The notes below the pieces were generated by a model. That model had not been told where the DNA came from. It searched no databases and saw nothing but the letters and a program-made list of their open reading frames with translations. From NCBI GenBank assembly GCA_965603365.1, contig CBFDCR010000004.1:62001-126000 (forward strand): DNA of 64,000 bases, written 5' to 3'. Made by a program: the position numbers and the translations under genes. The DNA comes from JAHELQ01 sp965603365 (GTDB taxonomy: Bacteria; Acidobacteriota; Aminicenantia; UBA2199). Shown here in pieces: positions 1-10,852 of the stretch (position 1 is the first letter of the stretch; each line of letters opens with the position of its first letter).

Positions 1-1
1 G

Positions 2-493
2 ACCGGCTTCCGCATCGGCTGGGCCATCGCCAGCAAAAAATTAATCGAAGTGATGCGCAACATTCAAGGACATCAGACCTCTGGGCCATCCGTACTGCTG
101 CAGCGGGCGGCCGTGGGGGCGATCAACGGCGTTCAATCTTGCGTGAATAGTTTACGTTTGACGTTGGAGAACAACTGCAAGGTGATGATGGAGCAGTTAA
201 ACGCCTTCGACGGGGTCAATTCTACCAAACCGGACGGTACCTTCTATGTGTTTGCCGACTTCAATGTGTATGGAAAAGACTCGACGAAATTGGCCTTCTT
301 CTTGCTGGACAAAGTCCGTGTTATCACCGTACCGGGTGTCGAATTCGGTCTGGATGGCTACCTGCGGCTCTCCACCTGCGGCTCCATCAAAGATATCACC
401 GGAGGCATCGAACGGATGAAATGGGCACTGGATCCCAATTCGCCCAATGAATTGTACATTGGAGAACGTAAATTAGTGAGGGATTGGATATGA
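2..493 (+). CDS. Class I/II (fold type I) aminotransferase, C-terminal part
   Basis: The reading frame is open from the window edge; the first visible residues are TGFRIGWA, the segment just after the PLP lysine in fold-type I aminotransferases. About 163 residues remain. GYLRLSTCGS near the end carries the conserved Arg that binds the substrate carboxylate. The PLP lysine lies upstream, outside the window, so substrate specificity cannot be judged; an aspartate- or aromatic-type aminotransferase is plausible. The stop overlaps the next start as ATGA, indicating translational coupling to the PEP carboxykinase gene. Confidence 0.85.
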   Translation, partial: TGFRIGWAIASKKLIEVMRNIQGHQTSGPSVLLQRAAVGAINGVQSCVNSLRLTLENNCKVMMEQLNAFDGVNSTKPDGTFYVFADFNVYGKDSTKLAFFLLDKVRVITVPGVEFGLDGYLRLSTCGSIKDITGGIERMKWALDPNSPNELYIGERKLVRDWI

Positions 494-2148
494 CAAAATA
501 CCTTGAATTTGAAACACCGGCATTAAAGCATGCCACCGAGTTGGCAAGCGATTATAAACTGGCGAATCACGGGCTGGTTCACCTGGATTTCGTATTCTGG
601 AACCTTCCGGAATCCGCATTGTACGAAGAGGCGGTTTTTCGGGGTGAAGGCAAAATCGTACACGGTGGTCCCTTCCTGGTAAATACCGGAAAATGGACGG
701 CCCGGGCCGCCAACGAAAAATATTTTGTGCGGGAACCGTCTACCGAAGATAAAATCGACTGGGGGGAATACAACCGTCCCATGAGTCTGGAGAAGTTCAA
801 CGGTATCCAGGGCCGGCTTCAGGCCTTTCTGCAAGGTGAAGAACTGTTTGTCCAGGATGTCTATGTAGGCGCCGACCCCAACTACCGCATGCCCATCCGC
901 ATCATCACCGACAAAGCCTGGCAGAGTCTGTTTGCCCGCAACATGTTCATCACCACCAACAATCGTGATGAATTGAAGCGTTTCGTTCCGGAATTCACCC
1001 TGGTCGCCTCCCCCTCTTTCAAGGTGGACCCCAGGATCGACGGCACCAACAGCGAGACCGCCATCGTCATCGATTTTTCTAAGCGTTTGGCAATCGTGGC
1101 CAATTCCAGCTACGGCGGTGAGATCAAAAAGTCCATTTTCACCGTCATGAACTACCTGATGCCCCTCCAGGATGTGATGTCCATGCACTGTTCTGCCAAC
1201 GTCGGCGAAAAGGATGATGTGGCCCTGTTCTTCGGTCTCAGCGGCACCGGCAAGACCACCCTCTCCGCCGACCCCACCCGGAAACTGATTGGAGACGACG
1301 AACACGGCTGGAGCGACGAAGGGGTATTTAACTATGAGGGCGGCTGTTATGCCAAGGTGATCCGCCTGTCGGCAGAGAACGAGCCGGAGATCTATGCCTG
1401 TACCCGCCGGTTCGGTACGATTTTAGAAAATGTCGTATTCGACCCTGGCTCCCGAAAAATCGATCTGGACGACGACCATTTTACCGAAAACACCCGGGCC
1501 TCCTATCCATTAGAATTCATCCCCAATGCCATGGAAGAAAAAATGGCCCGATCACAGCCCAAAAATATCGTCTTCCTGACCTGCGATGCCCAAGGGGTTA
1601 TGCCTCCCATTGCCCGGCTGGACATGAACCAGGCGATTTACCACTTCGTCAGCGGCTACACTTCAAAAATCGCCGGCACCGAGATCGGTCTGGGCATCGA
1701 GCCGGAAATCACTTTCAGCGCCTGTTTCGGCGCCCCCTTCATGGTACACCATCCTTACCGCTACGCCGACCTGCTGCGACAGAAGGCCGAAAAAGTGGGG
1801 GCCAACGTCTGGCTGGTCAATACCGGCTGGGTGGGCGGCAAGTTTGGCGTGGGCAAACGCATCAGTATCCGCCACACCCGCAACATGCTGAACGCCGCCT
1901 TAGAGGGCAAACTGGACAACATCGAGTACCGCCAGGATAAACTCTTCGGCTTTGAAGTCCCCCGTACCTGCCCCGACGTACCGGAAGATGTATTTATCCC
2001 GGAGAATGCCTGGGGCAACAAAAACGAATACTGGCAAAAATACGATGCCCTGGTGTCCAGATACATCGAGAACTTCAAGATCTACGCCGCCGGTTGCCCC
2101 GAAGAGGTACTCGCCGCCGGTCCCAAACGCCTGCGGAATGTAAAATAA
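490..2148 (+). CDS. pckA: Phosphoenolpyruvate carboxykinase (ATP)
   Basis: Converts oxaloacetate and ATP to PEP, CO2 and ADP in gluconeogenesis, or runs in reverse as an anaplerotic, ATP-forming step. The 552-residue product has the ATP-type signature: P-loop GLSGTGKTT at about residues 249-257 and the metal/nucleotide segment GDDEHGW at 268-274, followed by EGGCYAK. Length matches the family (about 530-550). The ATG at 490 overlaps the preceding stop (ATGA); a TTG two codons upstream (484) is less likely. It is the first complete gene of a central-carbon cluster. Confidence 0.95.
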   Translation: MTKYLEFETPALKHATELASDYKLANHGLVHLDFVFWNLPESALYEEAVFRGEGKIVHGGPFLVNTGKWTARAANEKYFVREPSTEDKIDWGEYNRPMSLEKFNGIQGRLQAFLQGEELFVQDVYVGADPNYRMPIRIITDKAWQSLFARNMFITTNNRDELKRFVPEFTLVASPSFKVDPRIDGTNSETAIVIDFSKRLAIVANSSYGGEIKKSIFTVMNYLMPLQDVMSMHCSANVGEKDDVALFFGLSGTGKTTLSADPTRKLIGDDEHGWSDEGVFNYEGGCYAKVIRLSAENEPEIYACTRRFGTILENVVFDPGSRKIDLDDDHFTENTRASYPLEFIPNAMEEKMARSQPKNIVFLTCDAQGVMPPIARLDMNQAIYHFVSGYTSKIAGTEIGLGIEPEITFSACFGAPFMVHHPYRYADLLRQKAEKVGANVWLVNTGWVGGKFGVGKRISIRHTRNMLNAALEGKLDNIEYRQDKLFGFEVPRTCPDVPEDVFIPENAWGNKNEYWQKYDALVSRYIENFKIYAAGCPEEVLAAGPKRLRNVK

Positions 2149-2195
2149 TAGATAAACGTATAAAATAAAACACTTAACTTAGTAGGAGGGTAAAT

Positions 2196-3392
2196 ATGAA
2201 CGTTAATTCTATCGAAGAGGCTAAGGCCCACTTTGCCCAACTGGCGGAAGATCAGTTGAAACGGATCGAGGAGATGAAGAAGGCCAAAGACTGGATCGAC
2301 TACAAGACCCTGAAACCGATCATCATCGGCATTATCGGCGGCGACGGCATCGGCCCTTATATTGCCGAAGAGGCCCGACGGATTCTTGAATTTCTATTAA
2401 AAGATGAAGAGAAATCAGGAAGAGTGGAACTCCGCAACATCGAGGGTTTGACCATCGAAAACAGGGCCGAACAAAACCAGCCCATCCCCGACGATGTGCT
2501 GGCGGAGATCAAGAAGTGCCACGTCACCCTGAAAGGCCCGACCACCACTCCCCGAAAAGGCGATCCCTGGCCCAACATCGAGAGCGCCAACGTGGCCATG
2601 CGTAAGAAGCTGGACCTGTTTGCCAATGTCCGGCCCGTCCGGGTTCCCCAGGACGGAATCGACTGGATATTTTTCCGAGAAAATACCGAGGGCGCCTATG
2701 CCTTAGGAGACCAGGGCGTGGCCATCGGCGACGATCTGACTATGGACTTCAAGGTTATTACCAGCCAGGGGGCCGACAGAATCATTAGACTGGCTTTCGA
2801 ATATGCCCGAAAAAATAACATAAACAGAGTCACGCTGGTGACCAAGGCCAACGTGATCAAGACCACCGACGGCAGGTTTCTCGATACCGGTTACAAAATT
2901 GCCGAAGAGTACCCGGAGATCGAGTGCGACGACTGGTATATCGATATTATGACCGCCAAACTGGTGGACCCCAAGCGCCGCACCCAGTTTAAAGTACTTA
3001 TTTTGCCCAATCTCTACGGTGACATCCTGACCGACGAAGCCGCCGAATTTCAGGGCGGTGTGGGTACCGCCGGCAGCGCCAATATCGGCAAACAGTATGC
3101 CATGTTTGAGGCCATCCACGGCTCTGCCCCCCGAATGGTGAAAGAAGGCAGAGCCCAATACGCCGATCCCTGCAGTATGATCCGGGCCGCTGCTTTGCTC
3201 TTAAATCACATCGGTTTTGGCAAACAAGGCAAAAAACTGGAGATGGCCCTCGACATATGCGGACAATACGAGAAGAAGTTGACGATTACCGGCAGGTCCG
3301 ACGGAGCCACCGGCAAGGAGTATGCCGGGTACTTAATGGAAACCATCGAACTGCCCGACCTGGAAGAGAAGTGGCAGAGCTATCAGCCTTGA
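2196..3392 (+). CDS. icd: Isocitrate dehydrogenase, NAD(P)-dependent
   Basis: 398-residue member of the isocitrate/isopropylmalate dehydrogenase family, oxidising isocitrate to 2-oxoglutarate. Visible motifs: GDGIGP near residue 50, substrate loop NIESANVAMR with the Ser used for isocitrate binding, the metal-binding block LYGDILTDEAAEFQGGVG, and EAIHGSAPR. After HGSAP the usual NADP markers (Lys-Tyr in E. coli Icd) are not recognisable, so coenzyme choice is open. A charged N-terminal extension of about 40 residues precedes the core. AGGAGG ribosome site lies 8 bases upstream. Neighbouring aconitase supports isocitrate as substrate. Confidence 0.87.
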   Translation: MNVNSIEEAKAHFAQLAEDQLKRIEEMKKAKDWIDYKTLKPIIIGIIGGDGIGPYIAEEARRILEFLLKDEEKSGRVELRNIEGLTIENRAEQNQPIPDDVLAEIKKCHVTLKGPTTTPRKGDPWPNIESANVAMRKKLDLFANVRPVRVPQDGIDWIFFRENTEGAYALGDQGVAIGDDLTMDFKVITSQGADRIIRLAFEYARKNNINRVTLVTKANVIKTTDGRFLDTGYKIAEEYPEIECDDWYIDIMTAKLVDPKRRTQFKVLILPNLYGDILTDEAAEFQGGVGTAGSANIGKQYAMFEAIHGSAPRMVKEGRAQYADPCSMIRAAALLLNHIGFGKQGKKLEMALDICGQYEKKLTITGRSDGATGKEYAGYLMETIELPDLEEKWQSYQP

Positions 3393-3490
3393 ATTGAGTG
3401 ATCAAAAAAAAATAAAAATTCCCTTCGACGTTTACTTGCAAGTGTGGTAAAATAGGAATTAAATCAAATCATTAAGCGAGGTAAAACAAA

Positions 3491-5743
<2,253 letters not shown>

Positions 5744-5752
5744 GAAATACGT

Positions 5753-5810
5753 GGTCCAGGGTCCCGGTGGTCCGGTGATCACCGGGCCACCTGGACCCTT
5801 TACTTCTTTT
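5753..5810 (+). terminator. Long palindromic hairpin with T-rich tail after maeB
   Basis: Outer arms GGTCCAG (5753-5759) and CTGGACC (5791-5797) enclose a nearly perfect inner palindrome centred on GGTGATCACC. The stem is followed by CTTTACTTCTTTTT. It lies 10 bases after the maeB stop and 45 bases before aconitase. The shape fits an intrinsic terminator or a processing hairpin separating the two genes. Confidence 0.55.
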
Positions 5811-5841
5811 TACATATTGATTCTAAAAAAATGGAGGTGTT

Positions 5842-7761
5842 ATGATGGGACTCACATTAACCGAAAAAATATTAAAAAGCCACCTGGTGGAAGGCGAAAT
5901 GATCAAGGGCCAGGAGATCGCCGTCCGCATCGACCAGACCCTGACCCAGGACGCCACCGGCACCATGGCCTACCTGCAATTCGAGGCCATCGGCCTTCCC
6001 CGGGTCCGGACCGAACTCTCCGTCAGCTATGTAGATCACAATACCCTGCAGGGTGACTTTCGCAACGCCGATGATCACAAATTTTTACAGTCGGTGGCCG
6101 CCAGATACGGCGTTTACTTCTCCCGGCCCGGCAACGGTATCTGCCATCAACTGCATTTAGAGCGCTGTGCCCGGCCTGGCAAAACCCTGCTGGGCAGCGA
6201 CAGCCACACCCCGTCGGGCGGCGGTGTAGGCATGATCGCCATGGGCGCCGGCGGTCTCGACGTGGCCGCAGCCATGGCCGGCGAGCCCTTCAGGATCAAG
6301 ACCCCCAGGGTGGTCAGTGTCCACCTCACCGGCAGCCTGCCCCCCTATGTCTCCGCCAAGGATATCATCTTAGAGGTACTCCGGCGCATCGACGTCAAAG
6401 GCGCGGTGGGCAAGGTGCTGGAATACACCGGCCCCGGCGTTACGACCCTTAGTGTACCGGAGCGGGGCACCATTACCAACATGGGCACCGAGACCGGCGC
6501 CACCACCTCGGTCTTCCCTTCAGACCACATCACCCGAGCCTTCCTGGAAGCCCAGGCCCGGGGCGACCAGTGGGTCGAACTGCTGGCCGATGAGGACGCC
6601 CGGTATGACGAGGTCATCGACATCGACCTCGGCCAACTGGAACCCTTAGCCGCCGCACCCCACAGCCCCGGAAATGTCAAGACCATCCGGGAACTGGAGG
6701 GCAGCCGGGTCGATCAGGTCTGTATCGGCTCCTGTACCAACTCCTCGCTGCGGGATCTCAAGACCGTGGCCCAGATGCTCAAAGGCAAGACCATCGCCCC
6801 CAGCCTCTCCCTCACCATCTCCCCCGGCTCCCGCCAGGTCTGGGACCACCTCATCGAAAGCGGCGAGATGCAGTACATCGTGGACGCCGGCGCCAGGATC
6901 CTGGAGAATGCCTGCGGCCCCTGCATCGGCATGGGCCAGGCCCCCAACACCGGCGCCGTATCGGTGCGCACCTTTAACCGCAACTTCGAAGGCCGCTCCG
7001 GCACCCCATCGGCCCAGGTCTACCTCGTCTCCCCTGAAACCGCAGCCGCCACCGCCTTAGCCGGGGAGTTCAAGGACCCCCGAAAGAGCGAAGGCACACT
7101 GAAGCTCGACATGCCGGAAACATTCCTCATCAACGACAACATGATCATCCCCCCACCCGAAGACGGCAGCGGCGTGGAGATCATCCGGGGACCCAACATC
7201 AAGCCCCTGCCCAGGTTCGACCCCCTGCCCCACACCCTGGAGGGCGAAGTACTCCTCAACGTGGGCGACAATATCACCACCGACCACATCATGCCCGCCG
7301 GGGCCAAGATCCTACCCCTGCGTTCCAACATCCCGGAGATCGCCAAACACGTGTTTGAACAGGTGGACGAACAGTTTTACCACCGGGCCATGAAGGCCGG
7401 CGGCGGCTTTATCGTGGGAGCCGAAAACTACGGTCAGGGTTCATCCCGCGAACACGCAGCCTTAGCCCCCAAGCACCTCCAGGTTAAGGCAGTGGTGGTC
7501 AAATCATTCGCCCGCATCCACTTAGCCAACCTCATCAACTTCGGCATCGTGCCCCTGACCTTCAAGAACCCCGCCGATTACGATAAGATCGCCCGGGGCG
7601 ACCGACTCTCCATCGACGTCAGCAATCTCCAGGGCACCGTCACCCTGAAGAATATCAGCAAAAACCAGACCTACGAGCTGGAACACAGCCTCTCCGACCG
7701 GGATATCATGCTGCTTAAGGCCGGCGGCAAACTCCCCTACCTCAAGCAGCAGCACAGTTAA
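5842..7761 (+). CDS. acn: Aconitate hydratase
   Basis: Interconverts citrate and isocitrate using a [4Fe-4S] cluster. 639 residues, matching the shorter bacterial aconitase subfamily (about 640-660) rather than AcnA/AcnB. Cluster ligands are visible in IGSCTNSS and NACGPCIGMG (CxxC); GSDSHTPSGGG and the swivel-domain motif YGQGSSREHAAL are also present. Two ATGs are possible (5842 and 5845); the GGAGG at 5833-5837 is better spaced for 5845. It lies between maeB and the SHMT gene. Confidence 0.93.
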   Translation: MMGLTLTEKILKSHLVEGEMIKGQEIAVRIDQTLTQDATGTMAYLQFEAIGLPRVRTELSVSYVDHNTLQGDFRNADDHKFLQSVAARYGVYFSRPGNGICHQLHLERCARPGKTLLGSDSHTPSGGGVGMIAMGAGGLDVAAAMAGEPFRIKTPRVVSVHLTGSLPPYVSAKDIILEVLRRIDVKGAVGKVLEYTGPGVTTLSVPERGTITNMGTETGATTSVFPSDHITRAFLEAQARGDQWVELLADEDARYDEVIDIDLGQLEPLAAAPHSPGNVKTIRELEGSRVDQVCIGSCTNSSLRDLKTVAQMLKGKTIAPSLSLTISPGSRQVWDHLIESGEMQYIVDAGARILENACGPCIGMGQAPNTGAVSVRTFNRNFEGRSGTPSAQVYLVSPETAAATALAGEFKDPRKSEGTLKLDMPETFLINDNMIIPPPEDGSGVEIIRGPNIKPLPRFDPLPHTLEGEVLLNVGDNITTDHIMPAGAKILPLRSNIPEIAKHVFEQVDEQFYHRAMKAGGGFIVGAENYGQGSSREHAALAPKHLQVKAVVVKSFARIHLANLINFGIVPLTFKNPADYDKIARGDRLSIDVSNLQGTVTLKNISKNQTYELEHSLSDRDIMLLKAGGKLPYLKQQHS

Positions 7762-7823
7762 ATATTACCCCATTCAAGAACAGAGATTTTGACGGAGCCC
7801 TTGAGCAGACATGATGGAGGGGA

Positions 7824-7852
7824 TTGTTTTGCGGGCGATTTTGGAGTATACT
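7824..7852 (+). promoter_or_regulatory. Possible sigma70-type promoter before the SHMT gene
   Basis: TTGTTT (7824-7829), 17-base spacer, TATACT (7847-7852). Only three of six -35 bases match the consensus, but the spacing and -10 are good and GGAGG with the ATG follows within 25 bases. Confidence 0.4.
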
Positions 7853-7874
7853 TGACATTTATTCGGAGGCAATC

Positions 7875-9350
7875 ATGGATTCTTTAGAAAAAACATTACA
7901 GGAATTGGCACAGAAAGTGGCAGCCAACAACCTCTGGCGGCAGCGGCGCTGCTTCAACCTCATTCCCTCGGAAAATACGCCCTCACTGCTGGTAAAGCTC
8001 TGTGAGATCAGCGACCCCTCCGGCAGGTATGCCGAGCACAAGACCGCCTTGAAAAAGGAACGGCAAGAACTGGAGGGAAGCGGTGCCCTCAAGGGAAACC
8101 AGATCTACTATTACCAGGGCATCGATTTTATCTTTGAGGTGGAAGAGCGCCTGAAGGAAGAGTTTGGTAAATATATCTCCGCCTCGGAGGTGGAGGCCCG
8201 GACAATCAGCGGCCAGATGGCCAACGAGGTGGTATTTAAGGCCATGGTCAAATTTTTAGCCGCCGGCAAAGGGGACTTCCCCCCCCTCACCAACACCGGT
8301 CGTCTGGCCACGGCCATGAACAACCATCTCAACTACGGCGGTCACCTGAGTGCCCAGCCCTTCGGCGCCCTCTTCAACTTCGTGGAGGGCGATGTGGTCA
8401 ATTTTCCCTTAGTTGAGAACAACCCCTACAAAACCGATGTAAATAAAATGCTGGAACTGGTGGATCAACACCGGCCGCCCCTCATTGTATTCGGCAAGAG
8501 CATGTTCCTCCACCCCGAACCGGTCAAGCCGCTCCGGGAGTTTATCAACGGCAGCGACGGTTACAACCCGGTGGTGATGTTCGACGCCGCCCATGTCCTG
8601 GGTATCCTGGGGCCCCATTTCCAGGACCCCTTAGCCGAAGGCGCCGACGTGGTGACCGGCTCTACCCACAAGACCTTCTTCGGCCCGCAGCGGGGTATCA
8701 TCGCCGCCAACATGCCCAAGGGAAGCCCGATGCGGAAGCTCTGGTTGGAGATCAATTCCCGGGCCTTCCCCGGCTCCACCAGCAACCACCACCTGGGCAC
8801 CTTGCTGGCCCTGCTGGTGGCCACCATCGAAATCAATCATTTCAAAGGCGAATACCAGAAGCAGGTGGTGGCCAATGCCAGGGCCTTTGCCAGCGCCTGC
8901 GCCGACCACGGCATCCCGGTCGAGGGTGGTGAAGAGGATGGCTATACCAGCACCCACCAGGTGGTGATCCGGGTAGCAAAGTTTGGCGACGCCAAGGATA
9001 TTGCTTATCGGCTGGAGGAGAACAACGTCGTCACCAACTACCAGGCCCTGCCGGATGACGAAACCTTTTACCATCCCAGCGGCATCCGCATGGGCGTCCC
9101 GGAGATGACCCGCTTCGGCATGAAGGAGCCGGATTTCGACCACCTGGCCCAACTGATGGCAGACATCATCATCCGCAGCAAGAATGTAGGTGACGAAGTG
9201 GCCGAGTACCGCCAGCAGTTCCAGACCATGCACTACTGCCTGAGCCTGGATGAGACCCTTAAAATTGCCCCCGCCATCTTCGAGAGCCTGTTCCCCAGCG
9301 CCGATTACTTCCAGGGTGTAACCCGGGCCCTAAACCAATTCAAATCCTGA
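7875..9350 (+). CDS. glyA: Serine hydroxymethyltransferase family enzyme (divergent, long form)
   Basis: PLP-dependent fold-type I enzyme expected to interconvert serine and glycine with tetrahydrofolate. 491 residues, longer than the usual 410-430. Visible: FNLIPSENTPS, SGRYAEHK, the Asp-containing MFDAAHVLGI and the PLP-lysine segment TGSTHKTFFGPQRG (usual family motif TTTHKTLRGPRG). The ATG at 7875 has GGAGG six bases upstream; a more distal in-frame start (7824) would lie inside the predicted promoter. The sequence is distant from standard GlyA, so another beta-hydroxy amino acid substrate cannot be excluded. Confidence 0.8.
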   Translation: MDSLEKTLQELAQKVAANNLWRQRRCFNLIPSENTPSLLVKLCEISDPSGRYAEHKTALKKERQELEGSGALKGNQIYYYQGIDFIFEVEERLKEEFGKYISASEVEARTISGQMANEVVFKAMVKFLAAGKGDFPPLTNTGRLATAMNNHLNYGGHLSAQPFGALFNFVEGDVVNFPLVENNPYKTDVNKMLELVDQHRPPLIVFGKSMFLHPEPVKPLREFINGSDGYNPVVMFDAAHVLGILGPHFQDPLAEGADVVTGSTHKTFFGPQRGIIAANMPKGSPMRKLWLEINSRAFPGSTSNHHLGTLLALLVATIEINHFKGEYQKQVVANARAFASACADHGIPVEGGEEDGYTSTHQVVIRVAKFGDAKDIAYRLEENNVVTNYQALPDDETFYHPSGIRMGVPEMTRFGMKEPDFDHLAQLMADIIIRSKNVGDEVAEYRQQFQTMHYCLSLDETLKIAPAIFESLFPSADYFQGVTRALNQFKS

Positions 9351-9353
9351 CCT

Positions 9354-9538
9354 TCAGACCACCGGCGTGAAAAACCGGACCAGGTAGAAATCTTCGGCAT
9401 CGCAGATTTAATATCCTGCTCTTCGAGGAATAAGTCGACGGCAATTTTTAAATTCTTTCTGGCCCCATCGATGGTACTGCTTTTTTGCTTGCCTTTGGCT
9501 GCCGCAGTAAATGCAGATTCTCCCGTGCCCTGCCCCAT
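9354..9538 (-). pseudogene. HicB-like antitoxin remnant (frameshifted)
   Basis: On the minus strand one frame reads SSTIDGARKNLKIAVDLFLEE, like the helix of HicB-type antitoxins. A neighbouring frame then continues as DAEDFYLVRFFTPVV and stops at 9354-9356. Joining the two requires one frameshift near 9400. No HicA toxin partner is visible. The rest of the 308-base gap between 7875-9350 and the next gene shows nothing recognisable. Confidence 0.35.
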
Positions 9539-9658
9539 CTATTTTTTACATCTTTCAGCTATTCCTGAGAAATTTGAAAGAAATAAGAAACTCTGTGGAT
9601 AGCCAATAAATGTTTAGAAACTTTAAAAATTTAGGGGCATTCGAATATTTGCTGTCTG

Positions 9659-10036
9659 CTATAAATGCTCGATGATCTCATCGATTAACTCCGAAATGTC
9701 CGGCAAAACAGCTTTAATGGGTTCTCCGCCCTTTGGATGTTTGTGTTCTTTAAATCCTGGATCGGGCTTATGGGCGGCATTGTCATAACGAAAGATGCAA
9801 TTGCCCTCCCGATCCTGGTAATGATATGCATAACTGACTCTTTCGATTCCAAATCTACCATCAAGGTATTCCTTTACTTGTAATTCTGAGCCGTTGATTA
9901 AGATAATTCTGACATTGATAATTGCCTGTTTGTTGGGCCTTATTTCTTCGTTAATTTCGATAGTTTCCGCATAGCCATAATCTTCAAGCCTTTCAAGATG
10001 TGAGCGAAGAGAGTGAAAATAATCATGAAGAAACAT
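9659..10036 (-). CDS. TumE-like (DUF6516) putative toxin
   Basis: 125 residues, highly charged. The pattern MFLHDYFHSLRSHLERL, then YAYHYQDREGNCIFRYDNA, then HKHPKGG, resembles DUF6516 proteins, annotated as TumE-type toxins. No catalytic residues are established here from sequence alone. It starts inside the end of the upstream 98-residue gene (14-base overlap), the arrangement typical of a coupled toxin-antitoxin pair. Local base composition is AT-richer than the central-carbon block. The family call rests on recognised phrase patterns, not on a search. Confidence 0.55.
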   Translation of the reverse strand: MFLHDYFHSLRSHLERLEDYGYAETIEINEEIRPNKQAIINVRIILINGSELQVKEYLDGRFGIERVSYAYHYQDREGNCIFRYDNAAHKPDPGFKEHKHPKGGEPIKAVLPDISELIDEIIEHL

Positions 10037-10319
10037 GTTGGATGCTTTTTAGGGTTGTCAGTCGTTCATTTAGTTTGCTGAAGAGGTGGTATTCACCGGC
10101 CCATTCTACATACTCCATGTCCTTATCCTCTAAGTCTTCGGCAGTCCACTCTTTTATAAACCTTTTTGAGGAAATATTGTATTTCTGCTCAAACTTCTTG
10201 AGTCGTCTCAAGGCAATATCTAAACTGTGCTGCACCCTTAAAGTTTCTAATTCAATGGCCTCTCTTAACACTTTTGATGCCTCTTGCGGCCGATTGGTTC
10301 TAAGCAAAATTTGCGCCAT
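10023..10319 (-). CDS. Putative antitoxin partner of the DUF6516 protein
   Basis: 98 residues, mostly helical by appearance, with heptad-like charge pattern (ELETLRVQHSLDIALRRLKKFEQKY), followed by FIKEWTAEDLEDKDMEYVEWAGEY. That middle region, with a tryptophan and acidic stretch, occurs in proteins encoded just upstream of DUF6516 genes. GGAGG lies 8 bases before the ATG and a good promoter is further upstream. Its role is inferred from position and overlap with the downstream gene. Confidence 0.5.
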   Translation of the reverse strand: MAQILLRTNRPQEASKVLREAIELETLRVQHSLDIALRRLKKFEQKYNISSKRFIKEWTAEDLEDKDMEYVEWAGEYHLFSKLNERLTTLKSIQHVSS

Positions 10320-10356
10320 GACTGCCTCCAGTATAACATCGAATTCAGACAGTAGT

Positions 10357-10385
10357 ATATTATAATAAATTCAAGCTTATTTCAA
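10357..10385 (-). promoter_or_regulatory. Promoter of the DUF6516 toxin-antitoxin pair
   Basis: Minus strand: TTGAAA (10385-10380), 17-base spacer, TAATAT (10362-10357). The predicted transcript start is about 30 bases before the antitoxin ATG. Confidence 0.65.
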
Positions 10386-10402
10386 CCGCTCTTCCCGGCA
10401 AT

Positions 10403-10533
10403 TTAGAACAGATTTTTTGCCTGGCACCGCAACACACGAAACCCGAAGTAGCTGCCCCTGAAATTGGGGTAGAAGTCGTAGAAGCGGGTAAACAAATAGG
10501 GGACATACAAATAATTGACATTAAAGATTAGTT
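10403..10533 (-). pseudogene. C-terminal remnant of a formylglycine-generating-enzyme (FGE/SUMF1) family gene
   Basis: One minus-strand frame reads RFYDFYPNFRGSYFGFRVLR followed by CQAKNLF and a stop at 10403-10405. GFRVLRC is the hallmark C-terminal strand of FGE-sulfatase domains. Only about 40 codons remain and an in-frame stop lies upstream, so it is a relic. A second relic of the same family end lies at 11498-12001. Confidence 0.6.
10497..10513 (+). repeat. 17-nt motif, copy 1
   Basis: TAGGGGACATACAAATA at 10497-10513 occurs again as its exact reverse complement at 44554-44570. Each copy lies close to toxin-antitoxin genes and a decayed segment. Confidence 0.5.
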
Positions 10534-10534
10534 A

Positions 10535-10563
10535 TTGACAAAAGATGGATTTGCATCTATATT
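10535..10563 (+). promoter_or_regulatory. Promoter of the 10604 toxin-antitoxin operon
   Basis: TTGACA (10535-10540), 17-base spacer, TATATT (10558-10563). The consensus -35 argues that the reading frame open from 10535 is not translated from there; the GTG at 10604 is downstream of the expected transcript start. Confidence 0.65.
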
Positions 10564-10603
10564 ATTATTGAATAAATTAGATGCACTATTGGAGGTTTAT
10601 CGG

Positions 10604-10852
10604 GTGATTGCGATAGAATTTGAAACAGAATCAAAGGCCGGTATGATTAAAATCCCGGAGGAGTATCAAAAAATGATGGGGGGAAAGGTAAAAATCATCA
10701 TGTTGAAAGAGGCAGAAAATGTTGACTCCCGGAAAAAAGACCAGATTTCCAACATAAAACAATGTTTGAGGGAGATTCGAGAGAAAAACATATTTGCCCA
10801 CATCAAAAATCCGGTAGAATGGCAGCGAAATCTTAGAGATGAGTGGCAGTAA
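10604..10852 (+). CDS. Putative AbrB/VapB-type antitoxin
   Basis: Starting at the GTG at 10604 (GGAGG at 10591-10595), the product has 82 residues. The N-terminal part IEFETESKAGMIKIPEEY looks like a short beta-rich swapped-hairpin DNA-binding domain (xxxIxIPxxY). The C-terminal half, rich in Lys/Arg and ending NPVEWQRNLRDEWQ, would bind and neutralise the toxin. It overlaps the downstream PIN-domain gene by 14 bases. Assignment is by size, position and the IPEEY-type motif. Confidence 0.6.
   Translation: MIAIEFETESKAGMIKIPEEYQKMMGGKVKIIMLKEAENVDSRKKDQISNIKQCLREIREKNIFAHIKNPVEWQRNLRDEWQ

Noticed and set aside
523..1305. 260-codon minus-strand frame opposite pckA
   Set aside because: Antisense shadow; the plus-strand PEPCK is unmistakable.
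3424..3453. Promoter before maeB
   Set aside because: TAAAAT is present but no acceptable -35 at proper spacing.
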